NCBI RefSeq assembly: GCF_009193265.1 | Contig: NZ_VZZZ01000006.1 | Coordinates: forward strand, 124,001 to 188,000 | Direction of reading: 5' to 3' | DNA from: Marinobacter changyiensis | Lineage (GTDB): Bacteria; Pseudomonadota; Gammaproteobacteria; Pseudomonadales; Oleiphilaceae | DNA length: 64,000 nucleotides | Shown here: piece after piece, positions 53,279 through 62,037 of the stretch | Layout of the letters: each line of letters opens with the position of its first letter | Numbering within the stretch: position 1 is the stretch's first letter | Notes under the pieces: model-generated | The model's input: only the letters and a program-made list of their open reading frames with translations | What the model was told of the DNA's origin: nothing | Databases searched by the model: none | Position numbers and translations under genes: made by a program

Positions 53279-54136
53279 TCAGCTCACCTCAGCGTAGCCG
53301 TTGTTGATGACCACCAGATCCCGTTCCACCGAGCGACAACGGAAAGCCACGGAATCGCCTTCGCGCCAGATTTCGGTGCGGATGGTTTCCCCCGGATAAA
53401 CCGGCGCCGAGAACCGCACCCGCATCCGGTGAAAGCGGGCCGGGTCGTAGTCACACAGGGTTTTCAGAAGCGCGTGACAGGCGACACCGAACGTACACAA
53501 ACCGTGCAGGATGGGTGCCTTGAAGCCAGCATTGATGGCCACCTCCGGATCCGCATGAAGCGGATTGTAGTCACCGGAAAGCCGGTAAATCAGTGCCTGC
53601 TGGGGGAGGGTCGGTAACTCACACAACAAGTCCGGCTCCCGTTCGGGGAGCGGGTCAGGCTTTGGTGACTGGGCGCCGGAACCACCAAAACCGCCATCGC
53701 CCCGGGCCATGGTGGTCATGGACAATGTGCACAAGGCCTCATCGGTATCCCCATCCCGGACGGTGCGCTCGGAAAGAATCAGCGCACCCTTACCTTCCCC
53801 TTTGTCGATCACATCAGTCACCTGGGTGGTGGCATAGACATGGCCGGAGGCAGGCAACGGTTTGTGCATGACCACTTCCTGGCCGGCGTGCAGGACCTTC
53901 ACCCAGTCGATTCCGGTATCTGATTCCTTGGCCCAGAATCCCGGATAAGCCATAACCACCGCCATGCTGGGAAGTGCCTTGAGACCGTTCTCGTAAACAA
54001 ACGGCAGGCAGTCTCTGTCCAGGGGGTCAATCCCCATACCCACGCCGAGGGCGTAAAGGATGGTATCTTTCTCGGTATATTTCTGCTCGATCCGCTCGAA
54101 CTTACGGTTCAGCAGCTTCTCGTAACTGATGGCCAT
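53279..54136 (-). CDS. Enoyl-CoA hydratase 2 (MFE-2 hydratase-like, MaoC family)
   Basis: Double-hotdog protein of 285 aa. The C-terminal half carries IYRLSGDYNPLHADPEVA and PILHGLCTFG, almost the wording of the hydratase-2 domain in peroxisomal multifunctional enzyme type 2, with catalytic Asp and His. It should hydrate 2-enoyl-CoA to (R)-3-hydroxyacyl-CoA. ATG 54136 is preferred: AGGAGG lies 6 bases before it but directly abuts the alternative ATG two codons upstream. The next gene upstream is the (R)-specific dehydrogenase, the other half of MFE-2. Confidence 0.91.
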   Translation of the reverse strand: MAISYEKLLNRKFERIEQKYTEKDTILYALGVGMGIDPLDRDCLPFVYENGLKALPSMAVVMAYPGFWAKESDTGIDWVKVLHAGQEVVMHKPLPASGHVYATTQVTDVIDKGEGKGALILSERTVRDGDTDEALCTLSMTTMARGDGGFGGSGAQSPKPDPLPEREPDLLCELPTLPQQALIYRLSGDYNPLHADPEVAINAGFKAPILHGLCTFGVACHALLKTLCDYDPARFHRMRVRFSAPVYPGETIRTEIWREGDSVAFRCRSVERDLVVINNGYAEVS

Positions 54137-54208
54137 GTGCATCCTCCTGTGTCCGGAAACAGCACCCGCCCGGCAATACCGAGCGGGCTCATTGCTACCC
54201 GGGATCGA

Positions 54209-55129
54209 TCAGAACGGATCCCAGCTGAAGATGTCCGCAGACCGACTCAGTGGGTAGAAATCTGCTTCAAAGGCGGGCATCACCCTGCTCAGTATGGTCT
54301 CCGGGGTCCAGCCATCGGAGGTGTGAGCCGAGCGAATCGGGCGGGGCTGGCTGAACAGGAAAATCTCGTTATTGCGCACACCAAAGATCTGACCGGTCAC
54401 ATGCTTCGCCTGGTCACTGCACAATGACACCACCAGGGTGGAGATCTTGTCCGGAGTCATCTTCTGGATCTTGGCCACGCGCGCTTTTTGGGCCTCATCA
54501 TCAGTCGGGATACTGCCAATCAGACGGCTCCAGGCAAACGGAGCGATACAGTTAGAGGTGACGCCAAATCGATCCATATCCAGTGCCATGGATTTGGACA
54601 GACCCACAATGCCCATCTTGGCGGCGGCGTAGTTGGCCTGGCCAAAATTACCAATCAGGCCGGAGGTGGATGTCATGTTCACAAAGGTACCACTGCCCTG
54701 CTCGCGAAAGTGGGGCGCCGCCGCCCGGCTGACGTTGAAGGTACCCTTGAGATGCACGGCCAGAACCGACTCGAAATCCTCCTCCGTCATCTTGTGGAAA
54801 ATGCCGTCACGAAGATTTCCGGCGTTGTTGACGACGCAATCGATCTGACCAAAGGTATCAATGGCGGTCTGGATGATGGCTTGACCACCGTCCCATTCCG
54901 TCACGCTGTCAAAGCTCGACACAGCCTCGCCGCCTGCCTCCTTGATCGCAGCTACGACTTCGTCAGCCGGGGCCTGATCGTTACCGGCACCGTCAGCACC
55001 GCCACCAATATCGTTGACCACCACTTTGGCGCCGTGCTCCGCAAGCATCAGGCAGGTTGCGCGGCCGATACCGCGACCACCGCCGGTGACAACAATGACT
55101 TTTCCATCCAACATTTTTTTATCGCTCAC
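54209..55129 (-). CDS. (R)-3-hydroxyacyl-CoA dehydrogenase (SDR, MFE-2-like)
   Basis: Short-chain dehydrogenase of 306 aa. NAD-binding TGGGRGIG at 15-22, NNAGNLRDG near 105, the TSTSGLIGNFGQANYAAAK run near 155 (Ser, Tyr and Lys of the active site) matching the dehydrogenase domain of peroxisomal MFE-2, and a C-terminal extension of some 50 residues. The start is GTG 55129, with AAGGAGG 6 bases upstream. Together with the downstream hydratase-2 it would convert 2-enoyl-CoA to 3-oxoacyl-CoA through the (R) isomer. Confidence 0.92.
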   Translation of the reverse strand: MSDKKMLDGKVIVVTGGGRGIGRATCLMLAEHGAKVVVNDIGGGADGAGNDQAPADEVVAAIKEAGGEAVSSFDSVTEWDGGQAIIQTAIDTFGQIDCVVNNAGNLRDGIFHKMTEEDFESVLAVHLKGTFNVSRAAAPHFREQGSGTFVNMTSTSGLIGNFGQANYAAAKMGIVGLSKSMALDMDRFGVTSNCIAPFAWSRLIGSIPTDDEAQKARVAKIQKMTPDKISTLVVSLCSDQAKHVTGQIFGVRNNEIFLFSQPRPIRSAHTSDGWTPETILSRVMPAFEADFYPLSRSADIFSWDPF

Positions 55130-55166
55130 AACATCCTCCTTAAAGGTCTCTTGTAGATTTATTGTT

Positions 55167-56864
55167 TCAGGCCTGAGCAACCAGATTTCTGGCAATAACT
55201 TTTAAAGCGAGGGTTTCTTCAGCCCCCTCGAAGATCGGCAATACCCGCGCATCCACAAAGTATCGACTGACATCTGTTTCTTCGGCGTAGCCCATACCAC
55301 CATGGATCTGCATGGCTTCTCGGGTTACCCGCTCTGCTGAACGGCAGGTAAACAGTTTCACCAGGCTGGCTTCCACCTGGCCGCCGCCTTCGTCCATCAG
55401 ACGGGCGACTGCGTAGCTGAACTGCCGGGAGGCGGTCAGGGTCGACATCATTCGGCCCAGCTTCACCTGTGTAAGTTGGTAATCGCCCACGGCTTTGCCG
55501 AAAACCTTACGGTCTTTGGCGTAGCTGAGCGCTTTTTCGAATGCCGCCTGCATCACACCGGTTGCCCGGGCAGCAGTCTGGATTCGCCCGCCCGCAAACC
55601 CGGCCATGGTGAAGTAAAACCCCTGACCACGGCCTTTCTCACCACCAATCAGGCCGTCGGCGGGAACAAAATAATCCTCAAAGAAGACGTCGTAGGAGTG
55701 CATGCCCCTATAGCCCAGGGTGGCTATGGCCTTGCCGGAAATTACGCCTCCGGCCGGTTGCTGATGGTGGAACTCATGGCCCGAGGCGGGTGGTTTCTCA
55801 ACCAGGAACAGACTGAGCCCCCGGTGACCCAGGGCCGGGTCCGGTTCACTCCGGGCCATGGTCAGCAACATGCCCGCCTTGCCCGCGAAGGTGCACCAGG
55901 TTTTGCTACCGTTGAGTACCCAGCCGTCTTTGACCTGCGTCGCCTTCAACCCGAGCGAAGCCACGTCAGAGCCGTAATCGGGCTCGGTGATGGCGATCGC
56001 ACACAGGGTTTCGCCAGAGGCTATGCGCGGCAACCATTCCTGCTGTTGTTCGGCGGTACCACCTTGCAACAGTGCCTTGGCCGCGATTTCCGGACGGGTA
56101 ATCAGGCTGCCCGCCGCCCCCAGCGAGGCCCGTGACAGCTCTTCGGTCACGACGATCATGCCGAGGCTGTCCGGTTTGTCATCGGGCAACAAGCCACCGA
56201 AGCGCTCCGGAATACTGATGCCGAAACAGCCAAGTTCTGCCGCCGGCTTGAGAATTTCATCAGGGATATCCAGGTCCTGCCGATGGATTTCCCCCGCCAG
56301 GGGCATCACCACATCGGTAGCAAAACGGGCGAACATGTCCCGCACCATTTCTTTTTCTTCCCCGAGCATGGACGGCAGACGGGCACTACCCCTTGCCGCC
56401 ACAGTGGCTCCGATAGACGCCAGAAAGTCGCTGCTAGCGAAATCCTCAATCAACTGCTGAATATCATTATCGCTGTACAAACCAATGACCGCAGCGCGAT
56501 CAAGCCCGGTATCTCCGGCTCGGGCCAGCAAACGCTGAATCGCCGAAGGTACCGCCTCTGCGCAGAACGCCAGCGCTACTTCCCGGGCAAGCTCATCTTC
56601 TACGCCCGCCTCCGCTGCGTAATGACAAACCGCATCACAAGCCGACAATTCCGCCGCGCAGAAGGCCGCCTCGTAACAGCTCAACTGGTGACGGTCCAGC
56701 AAACCTGCGCTCAGATGGCCATCAACGGTGCAAAAGCCCTTGAGGTTCTTGAGGGCCAGCCCCAGTTGCTGCCTGACTTTCTCGAGACTGCGCTGGGCCA
56801 GTGCCAGTGCCAGCGACTCGGCGTCGCTGCCCGACGGCATAACGGCTTCTTGTGTGTGGCTCAT
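55167..56864 (-). CDS. Methylsuccinyl-CoA-dehydrogenase-like long acyl-CoA dehydrogenase
   Basis: A 565-aa acyl-CoA dehydrogenase whose first 150 residues form a helical extension (LLDRHQLSCYEAAFCAAEL near residue 55). The core has IAITEPDYGSDVAS and KTWCTFAGKAG, and the C-terminus carries the catalytic-position glutamate in PIFEGAEE. Length, extension and the RIQTAARATGVMQAAFE stretch recall Mcd, the methylsuccinyl-CoA dehydrogenase of the ethylmalonyl-CoA pathway. A 2-methyl-branched substrate is thus plausible. ATG 56864 is chosen (AGGTGA upstream); a GTG overlapping the thiolase stop is the alternative. Neighbours are the SCP-x thiolase and the SDR. Confidence 0.88.
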   Translation of the reverse strand: MSHTQEAVMPSGSDAESLALALAQRSLEKVRQQLGLALKNLKGFCTVDGHLSAGLLDRHQLSCYEAAFCAAELSACDAVCHYAAEAGVEDELAREVALAFCAEAVPSAIQRLLARAGDTGLDRAAVIGLYSDNDIQQLIEDFASSDFLASIGATVAARGSARLPSMLGEEKEMVRDMFARFATDVVMPLAGEIHRQDLDIPDEILKPAAELGCFGISIPERFGGLLPDDKPDSLGMIVVTEELSRASLGAAGSLITRPEIAAKALLQGGTAEQQQEWLPRIASGETLCAIAITEPDYGSDVASLGLKATQVKDGWVLNGSKTWCTFAGKAGMLLTMARSEPDPALGHRGLSLFLVEKPPASGHEFHHQQPAGGVISGKAIATLGYRGMHSYDVFFEDYFVPADGLIGGEKGRGQGFYFTMAGFAGGRIQTAARATGVMQAAFEKALSYAKDRKVFGKAVGDYQLTQVKLGRMMSTLTASRQFSYAVARLMDEGGGQVEASLVKLFTCRSAERVTREAMQIHGGMGYAEETDVSRYFVDARVLPIFEGAEETLALKVIARNLVAQA

Positions 56865-56887
56865 CCGGTCACCTGTTCCTTCGACAT

Positions 56888-58087
56888 TCACTCGTAACGC
56901 CCGATAATCGAGATGCTGCAGATATTCTGGTGCGGGAAGCCGCCGAGGTTGTGGTTCAGGGCCAGGCGTGCATTCGGCAGTTGCCGGTCACCGGCCCGGC
57001 CCTGAAACTGCAGATAATTTTCGTAAATCATCCGCAGGCCCGAGGCGCCGATGGGATGGCCAAAGCATTTCAGTCCGCCATCAATCTGGCACGGGATTCG
57101 GCCATCAGCATCAAAATCGCCATTCAGAACATCCCGGACCGCCTGTCCCTCGTCAGACAGTTGCAGGTCTTCCATGGTCACCAGCTCGGTAATAGAAAAA
57201 CAGTCATGAACTTCCGTCATGCTGATTTCTTCCCGGGGCTTCCTGATACCTGCTTCGTTATAGGCACGCTGGGCCGCAATCCGGGTGGTCTTCAGGTAAG
57301 AACCGTCCCAGTCACTGAAACTGGCCTCATCGCCGTTGGAAACCGCTAGTTGCACAGCCTTGACCGACACCAGATCCGTTTTACCCAACCGCCGGGCGAT
57401 CTCGGGCGTGGTGACGATGGCACAGGCAGAACCATCACTCACGCCACAGCAGTCATACAACCCGATCGGTTCTGCGATGTAAGGCGCGTTGATGGCCTGC
57501 TCTTCAGTGATTTCCCGACGAAGATGGGCTTTCGGATTTTTCGCGCCGTTGGCGTGGCTTTTTACTGACACATGCGCCATAGCCCGCTTCAGTTCAGTCC
57601 TGTCAATACCGTGCTTGGCCCGATAGCCGCTGGCCAGCTGGGCAAAGGAGCCGGGCGCCGACAGGTTGGGCCAGAACATGTCGTTTTCCACACCGCGGGT
57701 GCGCTGGGGCAAACCGCCGTAGCCGACGTCCTTCAGCTTTTCCACACCCAGGGCCAGGGCAATGTCACAGGCCCCGGAGGCCACCGCATAGACCGCACCC
57801 CGGAACGCTTCGGTACCGGTCGCGCACATGTTTTCAACCTTGGTGACCGGAATATTCGACAACCTCAGAGCGAGGGAAAGCGGCAGCGCACTGGACCCCA
57901 CGTTGTAGGCGTCGATGCCGGCACCAAACCAGCCCATTTCGATGTCCTTCTTCTCGATACCCGCGTCAGCAAGACACTCCTCGAAGGCTTCAACCATCAG
58001 GTCAGCGGGGCTGGCATCCCAGCGTTCACCGAACTTGCTGCAACCCATTCCCAGGATCACTACTTTGTCTTTGATTCCACTAGCCAT
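56888..58087 (-). CDS. SCP-x type thiolase (lipid-transfer family acyltransferase)
   Basis: A 399-aa thiolase of the SCP-x/Ltp branch, without the sterol-carrier domain. Cys88 in VENMCATGTEAFRGAV is the expected nucleophile; FGHPIGASG near residue 345 and NHNLGGFPHQN near 380 are present. These enzymes cleave branched or bulky 3-oxoacyl-CoAs, and some act with a DUF35 partner as retro-aldolases. The gene 29 bases upstream encodes a protein with a DUF35 domain. ATG 58087 has AGGTGA 7 bases upstream; TTG two codons earlier is less likely. Confidence 0.91.
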   Translation of the reverse strand: MASGIKDKVVILGMGCSKFGERWDASPADLMVEAFEECLADAGIEKKDIEMGWFGAGIDAYNVGSSALPLSLALRLSNIPVTKVENMCATGTEAFRGAVYAVASGACDIALALGVEKLKDVGYGGLPQRTRGVENDMFWPNLSAPGSFAQLASGYRAKHGIDRTELKRAMAHVSVKSHANGAKNPKAHLRREITEEQAINAPYIAEPIGLYDCCGVSDGSACAIVTTPEIARRLGKTDLVSVKAVQLAVSNGDEASFSDWDGSYLKTTRIAAQRAYNEAGIRKPREEISMTEVHDCFSITELVTMEDLQLSDEGQAVRDVLNGDFDADGRIPCQIDGGLKCFGHPIGASGLRMIYENYLQFQGRAGDRQLPNARLALNHNLGGFPHQNICSISIIGRYE

Positions 58088-58116
58088 ATTCAATCACCTG
58101 TTGTCAGCTGCGCCTG

Positions 58117-59565
58117 TTATTGCCCGGACGGTGTCGCTTTCCAGAAGTACTTCCGGAAGCCCCGCTGGTTATCGAACTGCCGGATGCGGAAATGCATACT
58201 GACGGCAACACCGGTTTCGATACTGCCCGCCTCCACTTCCGTAAAGTCCATCATCAACCGACCACCACCCTCGAATTCGACCAGCCCGAAGTAGGCGGGC
58301 GGGTTCCAGTCAAAGGTCAGACGATCAGCAGTCCAGGTTTTCACCCGGCCGGGTAAGCCGGACATGGGGTAATCGTCCTGACTGTGCAACGCGCCACAGT
58401 CCGGATTCACGCAATAGTTCTCCTTCGGGATCTGGATGGTGCCGCATTCCCTGCACTTGCCACCGATAAATCCGGTCAACAGGTCCTTTTTGCGGTACAT
58501 CGCCGCCAGGTAACTCTGCTTGTCCAGTTCCCCACGCTTGCCGGTTTCACGTTCAACCAGATTATTGAAGCTGAGGAAACGGTTGTAGTTGGTATCCGGT
58601 CGACGGCGCTCCAGCGCGCCGGCAAAGCCGGTTTTCGGGCGCCGGTCCTTGATCTGGTCGGTGGCCCTGAAGAGCACGACGTCGGTGCCCTGCCCAAAAC
58701 CAGCCAGCATGATCAGATCACCGGGTTGGGCAGCTTCGAGCACGGAGGTCAGCATGAGAATCGGATGCGCTGCACCGGAAACACCCATCGAAGCAATACG
58801 GTTGTCAACGACGGCTTCCGCCGAAATTCCAAGCTCTTCGGCAACCGCCGGCGGCGTTTTAGCCTGATCGGACGCCAGTACAAAGTGAGCAATCTCACCG
58901 GCCTTTACGCCTGCTTTTTCCAGCAGCCGGGAAACGGCCAGCGGTACACTTTTCAGATAACCCTCGTCCCGGACCCAGCGTTCTTCCCATTCGTAATCCA
59001 GGGTGGAGTCTTCTCCGCGGTAGTGGTCCACAAAGTCCGTGACGTAGGTCTCGCAGCCCAGGTATTCGGCCATCACGCCGTCACTGCCCACACCCAGGGC
59101 AGCAGCACCGTCGCCCCAGAGCATTTCGGCCCGGGAGCCACACTTGCTGCGCCGATGTTCAGACGCCACCAGCATAGCGGACCCTTTATCCGAGCTGCCC
59201 GCTTCCAGCATCGCAATCAGTGCCGATGTCGCGGCGCGCTGGGAAGCACTGACATCCATGGTGCGCAGATGGTCGCCAAGATTCAGCGCCTGGCTGACCA
59301 CCACAGAGTTCTGGCGATCAAGAAAAGGCATGGTAGTGGAAGCCAGATAAAGAGCGCCCACCGAGCTGGCATCCAGCAGGGAAAGACAGTCCTGCCCTGC
59401 TTCCACAGCCATGGTGATGGTGTCTTCATCCCAGTTGCAGACACTGCGCTCGCCTTTGGCGAGGCCACGCAGGCTGGTATCAAACCAGTCGTTGGCGTCA
59501 GCCATGGCGGCTCTTGAGAGTCGGCTTCTCGGTATATAGGCACCGTAGGCGGTAATACCAAACAT
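58117..59565 (-). CDS. KAS III/HMG-CoA-synthase-like protein fused to DUF35 OB-fold domain
   Basis: A 482-aa two-domain protein. Residues 1 to about 325 have the thiolase fold of the KAS III/HMG-CoA synthase group; residues from about 350 form a DUF35 module with a rubredoxin-like zinc knuckle (CRECG and CVNPDCG, spacing C-X2-C-X10-C-X4-C) and an OB-fold. The expected nucleophile region reads MDVSASQRAATSA (residues 103-115) with no cysteine, so condensation chemistry is doubtful. It may support the SCP-x thiolase next door, as DUF35 proteins do. AGGAAGGA lies upstream of ATG. Confidence 0.86.
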   Translation of the reverse strand: MFGITAYGAYIPRSRLSRAAMADANDWFDTSLRGLAKGERSVCNWDEDTITMAVEAGQDCLSLLDASSVGALYLASTTMPFLDRQNSVVVSQALNLGDHLRTMDVSASQRAATSALIAMLEAGSSDKGSAMLVASEHRRSKCGSRAEMLWGDGAAALGVGSDGVMAEYLGCETYVTDFVDHYRGEDSTLDYEWEERWVRDEGYLKSVPLAVSRLLEKAGVKAGEIAHFVLASDQAKTPPAVAEELGISAEAVVDNRIASMGVSGAAHPILMLTSVLEAAQPGDLIMLAGFGQGTDVVLFRATDQIKDRRPKTGFAGALERRRPDTNYNRFLSFNNLVERETGKRGELDKQSYLAAMYRKKDLLTGFIGGKCRECGTIQIPKENYCVNPDCGALHSQDDYPMSGLPGRVKTWTADRLTFDWNPPAYFGLVEFEGGGRLMMDFTEVEAGSIETGVAVSMHFRIRQFDNQRGFRKYFWKATPSGQ

Positions 59566-59599
59566 GTGATTTCCTTCCTCTTACTATTAAAGGGAGAGA

Positions 59600-60739
59600 C
59601 TAAAGGGAGCGACCGATAACCAGCTTCATGATTTCCGACGTGCCGCCGTAGATCCGACGTACCCGCGCATCCACATAGATGCGGGAAATGGGGTACTCGC
59701 GCATGTAGCCATACCCGCCGAACAGCTGCAGGCACTGGTCAACTACCTTGCCTTCATTCTCTGTCGTCCAGAGTTTGGCCATCGCGCCTTCCTCAGGCGT
59801 CAGAGTCCCCTCATCACACTTTTTCATGCACTGGTCCAGGTAGGCCCAGCCAACCTCCAGACTGGTTTTCATATCCGCCAGCACAAACTGGGTGTTCTGG
59901 AACTCGGCGATGGTTTTGCCAAACGCTTTGCGTTCCTTGGTGTAGGCGACGGTGAGATCAAATGCACGCTGGGCTTCGGCCTGGGCTCGACAGGCGATGG
60001 TAATGCGCTCCCGCGGAAGCTCCCGCATCATGATCTTGAAGCCTTCACCCGCCTCACCAACCAGATTGGCTACCGGCACCCGGACATCCTGAAAAAACAT
60101 TTCCGACGTGTCCGCCGCTTTCTGTCCAATCTTGTCCAGATTACGCCCACGGGAGAAGCCGGGGCTATCACATTCGACAAGGATCATGCTGATACCGCGA
60201 CCACCCATGCTCGGGTCTGTGGTGCAGGCCACCAACACAAAATCACAGTTCTGGCCGTTGGTAATAAAGGTCTTCTGGCCATTGATCACATACTCGTCAC
60301 CGTCGCGTACGGCGCTGGTGCGCAAGTTCTTGAGATCACTACCAACACCCGGCTCAGTCATACCGATGGCAGCAATTTTTTCGGCAGTAACCATTTTTGG
60401 CAGCCAATACTTCTTTTGTTCTTCGGTGCCTGCATTCATCAGGTAGTAGGCCACGATGTCAGCCTGAACGGAGAAGCCGACACTGGCGCCGCCAATGGCG
60501 TAGCCGGTTTCCTCTGACAGCACCATGTTGTAGAGAAAGTCCGCACCCGGGCCGCCATATTCTTCCGGCACGCCACAACACAGAAAGCCATTCTCCGCAG
60601 CCTTTTCCCACAGCGACCGGGGCACCACGCTCTGTTCTTCCCATTCGTCTATATTCGGCTCCAGCTCGGTTCGGAAAAAACGGCGGACATTTTCCCGGAA
60701 AAGCTCGTGTTCGCTGCTGTAGATGGCTCTGCCCTGCAT
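59600..60739 (-). CDS. Acyl-CoA dehydrogenase (LCAD/isovaleryl type)
   Basis: A 379-aa acyl-CoA dehydrogenase. GMTEPGVGSDLKN near residue 125 and KTFITNGQNCD near 155 bind FAD and substrate. The C-terminal site is IYGGTSEI, Gly in place of Glu, while RELPRERITIA near 240 supplies a glutamate at the long-chain/isovaleryl position. FGGYGYMREYPISRIYVDAR is standard. First gene of the large minus-strand run, with a 238-base divergent region towards a LysR gene, so its promoter probably drives the cluster. Confidence 0.93.
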   Translation of the reverse strand: MQGRAIYSSEHELFRENVRRFFRTELEPNIDEWEEQSVVPRSLWEKAAENGFLCCGVPEEYGGPGADFLYNMVLSEETGYAIGGASVGFSVQADIVAYYLMNAGTEEQKKYWLPKMVTAEKIAAIGMTEPGVGSDLKNLRTSAVRDGDEYVINGQKTFITNGQNCDFVLVACTTDPSMGGRGISMILVECDSPGFSRGRNLDKIGQKAADTSEMFFQDVRVPVANLVGEAGEGFKIMMRELPRERITIACRAQAEAQRAFDLTVAYTKERKAFGKTIAEFQNTQFVLADMKTSLEVGWAYLDQCMKKCDEGTLTPEEGAMAKLWTTENEGKVVDQCLQLFGGYGYMREYPISRIYVDARVRRIYGGTSEIMKLVIGRSL

Positions 60740-60854
60740 ACTTGTTAATCCTTATTATTCCTGACGCCGGATAACACCGGTAAAGAAGAGAGCGAAACTC
60801 GGCTGGCTCCCGATTATGTTTCAACCGTATCAGCAAGAAAAATCTACAACAATT

Positions 60855-60869
60855 ATATACTTTTTATAT
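60855..60869. promoter_or_regulatory. Candidate LysR box (T-N11-A dyad)
   Basis: The 15-base sequence ATATACTTTTTATAT has 5-base inverted arms and contains T-N11-A (T60856, A60868). It lies mid-way in the A+T-rich region between the divergent dehydrogenase and LysR genes, where a LysR protein would bind. A+T-rich sequence makes chance matches common. Confidence 0.4.
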
Positions 60870-60977
60870 CAACCATCTTTTTTGGGCATATCTTCCAGGA
60901 GGGAACCCTCGTCCGTTATCGACGCAAATGGTATATAGTGAAAAATCGGATACTTCGAAGTTATAGGTGGAATTGCA

Positions 60978-61976
60978 ATGCCCTTTAATCTGAACGTCGA
61001 CTTGCGCCAGTTGAACACCTTCCTGACGGTTGCAGACACTGGCAGCTTTAGCCGCGCCTCTGAAAAACTGTTTGTCGCCCAGCCAGCCCTGAGCCGTCAG
61101 ATCCGGATGTTGGAAGAGGCCCTGAACGTAGATGTATTCGTCCGTCACGGGCGTGGTGTGGTGCTGACAGCGGCAGGGGAATTGCTATATGAACGCGCTC
61201 GAACCCTGCTTCAGAGTCTTGAGCGAACTCAGGCCGATGTCACCGCAGTGGCGGGTGAAGTGACCGGGCAGGTGGTGCTTGGGCTGCTCCCCACTGTGGC
61301 ACATACATTCTCGGGCGCCATTATTGAGGAATACCGCAAGCGGTTTCCGCAGGTAAACCTGGCGGTCAAATCCGCCATGAGTGGCACCCTTCAGCAAATG
61401 GTCATGCAACATCGATTGAATCTCGCTATTTCTTATAGTCAGAGTAACCATAAAAATCTGCGATACCGCCCCTTGATTGAGGAGCGTCTTTATCTGATCT
61501 CCCCTACCAATACAAAAGTGTCCAACCGCTCTGAAATCACCCTGGATGAGGTGCTCGAACTTCCTCTGGTTATGCCGGAAGAGAAGCACGGGCTGAGGGT
61601 TGCCATGGAAAAAGAGGCCGCAGAGCGAAACAAGTCCCTGAATCTGGCTCTCGAAGTCAGTGCCTGGCCAATGCTGACTGACATGGTCCGCAGGGGCCTC
61701 GGCTACACCATACTATCGTCCGCCGCGGTGCATGAAATGACGACCCGAAAAGAGGTCATCGCCATACCCATCACCTCCCCTGAACTCAAAAGAACACTTT
61801 CTCTCGTCACACCCACCGATCTGCCGTCTTCGGTGGCGACGTTGAAACTGGCAGAAATCATCATGCAGCAAGTTGCGGAACAGGTGGGATCGGGCGCCTG
61901 GAAAGGCAAATTGTTGTTTGACCCCAAAGAACTCACTCCCTCCAGCAAGCACCCTGATCTGCTTGCAGATGTCTGA
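60978..61976 (+). CDS. LysR family transcriptional regulator
   Basis: LysR regulator of 332 aa. The winged helix covers residues 1-65 (SFSRASEKLFVAQPALSRQIRM is the recognition part, written over two helices) and the effector domain follows from about 95 (GQVVLGLLPTVAHTFSG). Divergent from the first gene of the branched-chain cluster, so the best candidate for its regulator. AGGTGG lies 9 bases before ATG. The last 20 residues extend beyond the usual fold. Sixty-one bases downstream begins the GMC oxidoreductase gene. Confidence 0.93.
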   Translation: MPFNLNVDLRQLNTFLTVADTGSFSRASEKLFVAQPALSRQIRMLEEALNVDVFVRHGRGVVLTAAGELLYERARTLLQSLERTQADVTAVAGEVTGQVVLGLLPTVAHTFSGAIIEEYRKRFPQVNLAVKSAMSGTLQQMVMQHRLNLAISYSQSNHKNLRYRPLIEERLYLISPTNTKVSNRSEITLDEVLELPLVMPEEKHGLRVAMEKEAAERNKSLNLALEVSAWPMLTDMVRRGLGYTILSSAAVHEMTTRKEVIAIPITSPELKRTLSLVTPTDLPSSVATLKLAEIIMQQVAEQVGSGAWKGKLLFDPKELTPSSKHPDLLADV

Positions 61977-62037
61977 AGGGCCGACTAGTAGCCGCTGCCG
62001 CCAGATCAGCGTAGCCAGAAAACAGTGAGGATCAAGC

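Noticed and set aside
42179..60739. Complete steroid C/D-ring degradation cluster
   Set aside because: Some families overlap (nitronate-monooxygenase type, paired dehydrogenases), but IpdAB-type proteins and ring A/B genes are absent, so it is kept only as an analogy.
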